NCBI GenBank assembly: GCA_027296025.1
Contig: JAPUJU010000107.1
Location: 1 to 9,824, forward strand
From: a bacterium
GTDB lineage: Bacteria; Krumholzibacteriota; Krumholzibacteriia; WVZY01
Reading direction: 5' to 3'
DNA: 9,824 nt
Shown here: piece by piece, positions 6,225-9,824 of the stretch
Layout of the letters: every line of letters starts with the position of its first letter
Position numbering within the stretch: the first letter of the stretch is position 1
The notes under the pieces: model-generated
What the model was told of the DNA's origin: nothing
Databases searched by the model: none
What the model saw: the letters and a program-made list of their open reading frames with translations, nothing else
Translations under genes and position numbers: made by a program

Positions 6225-7991
6225 ATGAAGGTATTATTTCTACGTCTTTTTTCGGGTAGTGTTCTAATTTTTACCACAGCGTCTCTCGGGATGCTTGGAT
6301 GCGCTTCCACAGGCGGGCTGAGCAGCCCGGAAGGTCTCTCTCCCGCGCACGGCGACTCGCTCTACGCAGAAGTTGTTGAGTACTCCGCCGCCGGCGAATA
6401 CGAGGAGGCGGAGTCCTCGGCGCGCGAGCTAATCTACTACTTTCCAAGGCACAAAAGCGTGGACGAAGTCCACTTTCTCGCCGCCGCTGCCAGCTTTCAA
6501 CTCGAAAACTACAGTCAAGCCGTCAAGTACGCGACTGCTGTTATCGATAAATACTCCGTCGGGCCGTACACCGAAGACGCGCTTTTCCTTCTGGCAGAAG
6601 CTGACCTGGCACTCGAGAAATATTACGATGCGGCCGACGTGCTTTGCCGGCTGCTTGCCTCACCGATAGATGCTGATGCCAGTCAACGCGCCATGGAGCT
6701 GCTCCGAGCGCTCTCCCAGGGCCAGCTAACCGTCAGCGACCTCGAGCGGTTGCTTCAAGCGTACCCGAGCACGACGTTGTCGGGCGAGATGTCACTCGCC
6801 ATGGCCAAGCGCGAGTTTGCGCGCGGCAACTACGACCGCACATATGAGCTGCTCTCTGATCTGCTCTACGAGTTTCCCCAGCACAAGCGGACCCGCGAGG
6901 TGCGCCAGCTGCTCGAGCTGACGGAAAGCAGGCGGACGGATCCAGCGCGACCGTCGAGCTATGTCGAACCGTTCAAGGTTGGTGTGATGCTCCCAGAGAC
7001 GGGATCCTACGCCCGGTTTGGGAGATATTTCGAGCGGGGTGTCGCGATTGCAGTTGAAGAGCACAACCAGAAAAGTGAGAATCTCACCACCGTCGTCAAG
7101 GCGGACACAAAGGGGGACCCGATCGACGCCGTGCGCGGTGTGAAGCGCCTCGTCACCGAAGAGGGTGTTGTGGGAGTTCTCGGCGCGGTTCTACCCGTGC
7201 CGACGGTCGTGGCGGCAGTGGAGTGCAGCGCGTGGCGGGTACCGATGCTCTCGCCCGTGGCGTCCCACAAGCGCATCGATGAAATCGGTCCCTGGGTTTT
7301 TCAGACGCGTATATCGACCGAAGTCGAAGTATCCGCGATGGCGAAAGTTGCGGTTGAAAACCTCACGCTCGAGCGATTCGCCATTCTTGCGCCGGAATCG
7401 AGAGAAGGGCAACAGTATGCGGAGCTATTCGTTCAGCAAATACTCCGCCGCGGCGCACAGATCGTAGCCGAGGAGTTGTACCGACCCGGCGACACTGATT
7501 TCAAACCGCAACTCGAAGTCATCCGCGAGGCCGCACCGGACGCGCTGTTTATACCGGGTGACGCAGAAGAGCTTGTTTATGTTCTGCCGCAGGTCGCTTT
7601 TTATGACATGCAAATTCAACTGCTCGGCTTGAGCAACTGGAACTCGGAACGGTTGCTTCGTCTTTCGAAACGAGAATTGGAAGGCGCACTGTTCCCGCGT
7701 GAGGCGTACCATGGAAGGGACCGGTCGAGCCGCATCCAGTTCGAGACCCGTTACAAAGAACTCTACGGCGGCGACGTTCATTCCGTCGCAAGCGCCGGCT
7801 ACTTCGGTATGCGTCTGCTGCTGCGAGGATTCGACAGCGGTGTTATCGATCGCGAACAGTTGCGGGATTTTCTGCAGAGTGAACTGAACGCGAATCCAAC
7901 CGAGTTCAAGAATGAAGCCATGGGCCTGTCGATCCTGAAAGTGAGTTCCGGTCAGGTACGCGAGTTCACAGCACTCGGCGCTCGGAACTAG
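6225..7991 (+). CDS. Lipoprotein with TPR-like N-terminus and type 1 periplasmic-binding (LivK/LpoA-like) domain
   Basis: The 588-residue product starts with a lipoprotein signal peptide (hydrophobic 11-25, Cys26 in GMLGC). Residues about 43-235 form helical pairs resembling TPRs: AAGEYEEAESSARELIYYFP, then ENYSQAVKYATAVIDKY, then LEKYYDAADVLCRLL, then RGNYDRTYELLSDLLYEFP. Residues about 250-588 match the Peripla_BP_6 fold: KVGVMLPETGSYARFG, GVVGVLGAVLPVPTVVAA, VPMLSP, ERFAILAPESREGQQYA, PDALFIPG, and SAGYFGMRLLLRG. The TPR-then-PBP order recalls LpoA, the outer-membrane activator of PBP1A, and YraM-like proteins. No ABC permease or ATPase genes flank it, so an envelope role seems likelier than transport. 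No Shine-Dalgarno sequence is evident. The start is 17 bases after the previous stop, so coupling is possible. Confidence 0.82.
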   Translation: MKVLFLRLFSGSVLIFTTASLGMLGCASTGGLSSPEGLSPAHGDSLYAEVVEYSAAGEYEEAESSARELIYYFPRHKSVDEVHFLAAAASFQLENYSQAVKYATAVIDKYSVGPYTEDALFLLAEADLALEKYYDAADVLCRLLASPIDADASQRAMELLRALSQGQLTVSDLERLLQAYPSTTLSGEMSLAMAKREFARGNYDRTYELLSDLLYEFPQHKRTREVRQLLELTESRRTDPARPSSYVEPFKVGVMLPETGSYARFGRYFERGVAIAVEEHNQKSENLTTVVKADTKGDPIDAVRGVKRLVTEEGVVGVLGAVLPVPTVVAAVECSAWRVPMLSPVASHKRIDEIGPWVFQTRISTEVEVSAMAKVAVENLTLERFAILAPESREGQQYAELFVQQILRRGAQIVAEELYRPGDTDFKPQLEVIREAAPDALFIPGDAEELVYVLPQVAFYDMQIQLLGLSNWNSERLLRLSKRELEGALFPREAYHGRDRSSRIQFETRYKELYGGDVHSVASAGYFGMRLLLRGFDSGVIDREQLRDFLQSELNANPTEFKNEAMGLSILKVSSGQVREFTALGARN

Positions 7992-7992
7992 G
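7992..7992. other. Convergent gene ends separated by one base
   Basis: The plus-strand lipoprotein gene ends with TAG at 7989-7991, and the minus-strand tonB gene ends with TAA at 7995-7993. A single base separates them and I see no hairpin with a T-run to stop transcription from either side, so transcripts from both directions may overlap at their 3' ends. Confidence 0.7.
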
Positions 7993-8652
7993 TTAGCTGA
8001 ATAGGCGGAAACGGATCTGGAAACGGATCCACATCGGCATTGGAACACCATCCCGCACCGGTGGCTTGAATCGGAACTGGCGGACCGCTTCCAGCGAGGC
8101 GGCTTCAAAGTTTCGCGGCCCCAGGGCGACCAACACCCAGGCGTTTTCCACGAGCCCCTTGTCGTTCACGAGAACCTCCACGGTCACGTCCCCCTCGATC
8201 CCATCCAGCAATTCTGCCGGCGGATAGGCCGGGTCGATCATATACAGGATCACGAATTCCTCCGAGTAAGGGATCTCGGTGTGAGAGGGGTACTGTCGGA
8301 AAACCTCTTCCGAGAGTTGCACAACAGAGTCGTCAAATGGTTTCTCTTCCTTCACGGGCGGGCTGTCACCGCCCTCCTCGGGGCCTGTTTCGTCAAGGAT
8401 GTCTGCGTCCATGGACGCCAGGGTCTGCAGCTGGGTCGTCTCCTTGAGTTCCTCGAGGAGGTTGTCGGGAATGATGGTGATTTCCTGCACGATCTGCGTG
8501 GGTCCGAACCAACCGAATCCCTTCTCGATCTCGGAGTAGGGGACGACATCGGAGGTGATGAAAAGAGCCATCACGCACGCTACCGCTATAGGGCAAAAAA
8601 TGAACAATCTCTTGCGGTAGGACTGCTGCTTGTCCTGGTAGGTCCGTGACAT
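7993..8652 (-). CDS. TonB-family energy transducer
   Basis: TonB proteins pass energy from the inner-membrane proton gradient to outer-membrane transporters. The 219-residue product has a short basic N-terminus (RKR at 13-15), one membrane segment (about 16-34), a periplasmic linker (35-135), and a C-terminal TonB domain (about 138-219). That domain includes YPPAELLDGIEGDVTVEVLV, ASLEAVRQFRFKP and IRFQIRFRLF, and is recognisable as the TonB C-terminal family. The linker is acidic and has few prolines, unlike the Pro-rich spacer of classical TonB. No exbB or exbD is in the window. The ATG at 8652 is preceded on the minus strand by GGGAG (8665-8661), eight bases away. The gene lies 89 bases downstream of the amidase-like gene and may share its mRNA. 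An alternative is a TonB-like envelope protein not involved in transport. Confidence 0.85.
   Translation of the reverse strand: MSRTYQDKQQSYRKRLFIFCPIAVACVMALFITSDVVPYSEIEKGFGWFGPTQIVQEITIIPDNLLEELKETTQLQTLASMDADILDETGPEEGGDSPPVKEEKPFDDSVVQLSEEVFRQYPSHTEIPYSEEFVILYMIDPAYPPAELLDGIEGDVTVEVLVNDKGLVENAWVLVALGPRNFEAASLEAVRQFRFKPPVRDGVPMPMWIRFQIRFRLFS
8007..8030. repeat. Two tandem copies of a 12-base unit at the tonB 3' end
   Basis: GGAAACGGATCT (8007-8018) is followed by GGAAACGGATCC (8019-8030), differing in the last base only. On the minus strand these encode the repeating residues IRFQIRFR near the end of TonB. TonB domains normally have alternating hydrophobic and charged residues in this last strand, so the repeat may be coincidence or a recent duplication. 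Confidence 0.6.
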
Positions 8653-8739
8653 CGAAGAGGCTCCCGTATAGTACCCAGAGATAAGCTAATGGTATCACGA
8701 CGAACGGTCAAGAACCCCGCAAGAAAGGGGCCTCTTCGA
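8652..8739 (-). promoter_or_regulatory. Long-range inverted repeat between the amidase 3' end and the tonB ribosome-binding site
   Basis: On the plus strand, TCGAAGAGGC (8652-8661) is the exact reverse complement of GCCTCTTCGA (8730-8739), with 68 bases between. In the minus-strand mRNA this would pair the bases just after the amidase stop codon with part of the tonB Shine-Dalgarno sequence and the first base of its start codon. One mismatch then two further GC pairs could follow (8663-8664 with 8727-8728). The same arm also forms a local hairpin at 8706-8741, so the two foldings exclude each other. The function is inferred; the complementarity is directly visible. Confidence 0.55.
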
Positions 8740-8741
8740 CC
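8706..8741 (-). repeat. Imperfect hairpin immediately after the amidase stop codon
   Basis: Three paired blocks make a 12-bp stem around an 8-base loop: GGTC (8706-8709) with GACC (8738-8741), AAGA (8710-8713) with TCTT (8733-8736), and CCCC (8715-8718) with GGGG (8727-8730). There is one bulged base at 8737 and a 1-by-2 internal loop between the second and third blocks. It starts at the first base after the amidase stop (TGA at 8744-8742). No T-run follows on the minus strand, so it is a poor intrinsic terminator. It could be an mRNA-stability or processing element, or part of a switch with the tonB ribosome-binding site. Confidence 0.6.
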
Positions 8742-9824
8742 TCACGGGGTGTCGACCCGCAGGAGGTTGCTCAGAGGGATGCTTCCGGATTGGCCTCGGT
8801 GGAGCACGATTGTGGCAGAGTGGAGGGCACTGCCGCGTCGGACTTCGAGAAGGAATTCGCCGGCGGGCAGGCCGTTGAACGTCAGTTGGCCTTCGCTGGC
8901 GGTGAGCAGGTGCCAGGTTCGATCCAGTGAGATGAGCCAGTCGTTCTGAAGCGGATCCCCATCAAGAGTGACGTGATACGATGCGCTGTCGGGGTTTCCG
9001 TAGTGAACGAGGATTCCCTTCAACACCGCATAGGCCTGCTGCCGCTGGTACCAGGGCTCACCGAGGCGAAGCTCCTCGTCGATCTGCGCGATCGACGGAA
9101 ACTCAATCACGATGGCCGGGCAGGCCGTCTGTTGCAGAGGGTAGGTCACCTGGTCCGTGGCCGGATGGGTGCCCAGTCCCAGCGTCATTGCAACAACGTT
9201 CTGAACCGTATTGGCCATCGCTGTTCCGGTCCGACTTCCCGGGAAGTGATAGGCATCGACGACGCGTCCGGTATCTACCAGGGTGGCCCGGTGGCGAATC
9301 TCGATGTACCGGTCGGCGCCGAATCGATTCGTCAAGGCAACCACATCGCGTGGACTCAGCGTTTCCTCGGTCGTGCGCGACAACGCGACCTCCGCTCCCG
9401 CTGCTTCGAGGTATTCGGCAAGGTATTGCGCCACACGAAGGTTTGTAAATGGTCCGGACAGCCCCAGAGGGCCCATGCCCGGTCCAGGACCGAACCCGCC
9501 CTCCGGGTCTAGAATGAACCGCTTCTCGATCAGAACCCCACCAAACCATGGCTCGAGGGTGAGCGTATCGGTGTCCAGGTGCCCGATCGTCTCAAGAGAA
9601 AGCAGGCGATACCCCCTGGCAACTATCCGTATCCGGTGCGGGTCGCGCACCATCGGCAGAAAGTATACGCCCGACTGAGATCCGCTCGCGACGACGGAAT
9701 CTTCAACAGAGTGGTCAACCGGGGGTGGTATCCTGCTAAGCGAAACGGTTGCGTTCGTAATCGGCTTTCCGTCGAGAGCACTCACCAGGACGACCTGCCT
9801 GTAACCGCCCACCGTCTTCGAGGG
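8742..9824 (-). CDS. N-acetylmuramoyl-L-alanine amidase-like protein with degenerate zinc site and flanking beta domains, 5' end outside the window
   Basis: The frame is open to the window edge, so the 360 visible residues (numbered from the edge) lack the true N-terminus. GTG at 9812 is only the first possible start inside the window. Residues about 10-90 look like a carboxypeptidase-regulatory-like beta domain (DGKPITNATVSL, SGVYFLP, IRIVARGYR). Residues about 100-275 align to Amidase_3: RFILDPEGG, then GPLGLSGPFTNLRVAQYL, AGAEVALSRT, SPRDVVALTNRFGADRYIEI, and CPAIVIEFPS. Residues about 280-356 look like another beta domain (GLPAGEFLLEVRRG). Normal amidases have DPGHGG, a Glu about eight residues before the A of LRVA, and SIHAN. 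Here these are DPEGG, Gly124 and EIRHR, so the three zinc ligands appear lost, while the last Glu (E241) remains. It may bind rather than cut peptidoglycan. It lies just upstream of tonB on the same strand. Confidence 0.72.
   Translation of the reverse strand, partial: PSKTVGGYRQVVLVSALDGKPITNATVSLSRIPPPVDHSVEDSVVASGSQSGVYFLPMVRDPHRIRIVARGYRLLSLETIGHLDTDTLTLEPWFGGVLIEKRFILDPEGGFGPGPGMGPLGLSGPFTNLRVAQYLAEYLEAAGAEVALSRTTEETLSPRDVVALTNRFGADRYIEIRHRATLVDTGRVVDAYHFPGSRTGTAMANTVQNVVAMTLGLGTHPATDQVTYPLQQTACPAIVIEFPSIAQIDEELRLGEPWYQRQQAYAVLKGILVHYGNPDSASYHVTLDGDPLQNDWLISLDRTWHLLTASEGQLTFNGLPAGEFLLEVRRGSALHSATIVLHRGQSGSIPLSNLLRVDTP

Noticed and set aside
8668..8711. Promoter for tonB on the minus strand (TTGACC with a downstream TAGCTT or TACTAT)
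   Set aside because: The -10 candidates match poorly or have wrong spacing, so there is not enough to call a promoter.
8706..8741. Intrinsic terminator after the amidase-like gene
   Set aside because: The hairpin is good but no T-run follows it on the minus strand, so it is reported as a hairpin only.
8973..9512. 179-residue plus-strand open frame opposite the amidase-like gene
   Set aside because: The minus-strand frame has recognisable domains over the same stretch, while this frame does not.
1..9824. CRISPR arrays, insertion sequences, tRNA and rRNA genes
   Set aside because: No regularly spaced repeats, transposase motifs, terminal repeats or structured RNA genes were seen; nearly all of the window is accounted for by coding genes.

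Overview
The window looks like a chromosomal housekeeping segment from a diderm (outer-membrane-bearing) bacterium. The base composition is moderately GC-rich by eye. The diderm inference rests on two proteins with lipobox signal peptides (a parvulin-type foldase and a TPR plus periplasmic-binding-fold protein) and on a TonB-family energy transducer. Gene order and protein style (prs-rplY-pth, then rpsF-rpsR-rplI without ssb, then a mannose-1-phosphate guanylyltransferase, a PpiC lipoprotein and a bifunctional-nuclease protein) suggest an uncultured lineage near the FCB group or a related candidate phylum. That taxonomic guess is an inference and is weak. I see no mobile element, CRISPR array, tRNA or rRNA.

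Layout, plus strand, 1-7991: ten genes in one direction with short gaps. The 3' part of prs (PRPP synthetase) is followed by rplY/ctc (ribosomal protein L25) and pth (peptidyl-tRNA hydrolase). A gap of 170 bases with a good sigma70-type promoter and a structured leader precedes rpsF (S6), rpsR (S18) and rplI (L9). Next come manC (GDP-mannose synthesis), a parvulin lipoprotein with a TPR-like tail, a DUF151 bifunctional-nuclease protein, and a large lipoprotein combining TPR-like helices with a type 1 periplasmic binding domain. Four consecutive genes (rpsF, rpsR, rplI, manC) use TTG or GTG starts, each with a strong Shine-Dalgarno sequence.

Layout, minus strand, 7993-9824: a TonB-family protein and, upstream of it, a 5'-truncated (by the window edge) protein in which an N-acetylmuramoyl-L-alanine amidase-like domain sits between two beta-sandwich-like domains. 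The minus-strand unit converges on the plus-strand unit with a single base between the two stop codons.

How the genes fit together: the first half is the translation machinery (L25, Pth, S6, S18, L9) plus nucleotide supply (PRPP). The second half is envelope biogenesis (sugar nucleotide supply, periplasmic folding, lipoproteins, TonB, amidase-like protein).

The most unusual points are two. The amidase-like protein appears to have lost its zinc ligands while keeping the fold and the terminal catalytic Glu. The amidase-tonB junction has two mutually exclusive RNA pairings, a local 12-bp hairpin right after the amidase stop codon and a 10-bp pairing of the same arm with the tonB ribosome-binding site. 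No complete new defence or mobile system is visible.
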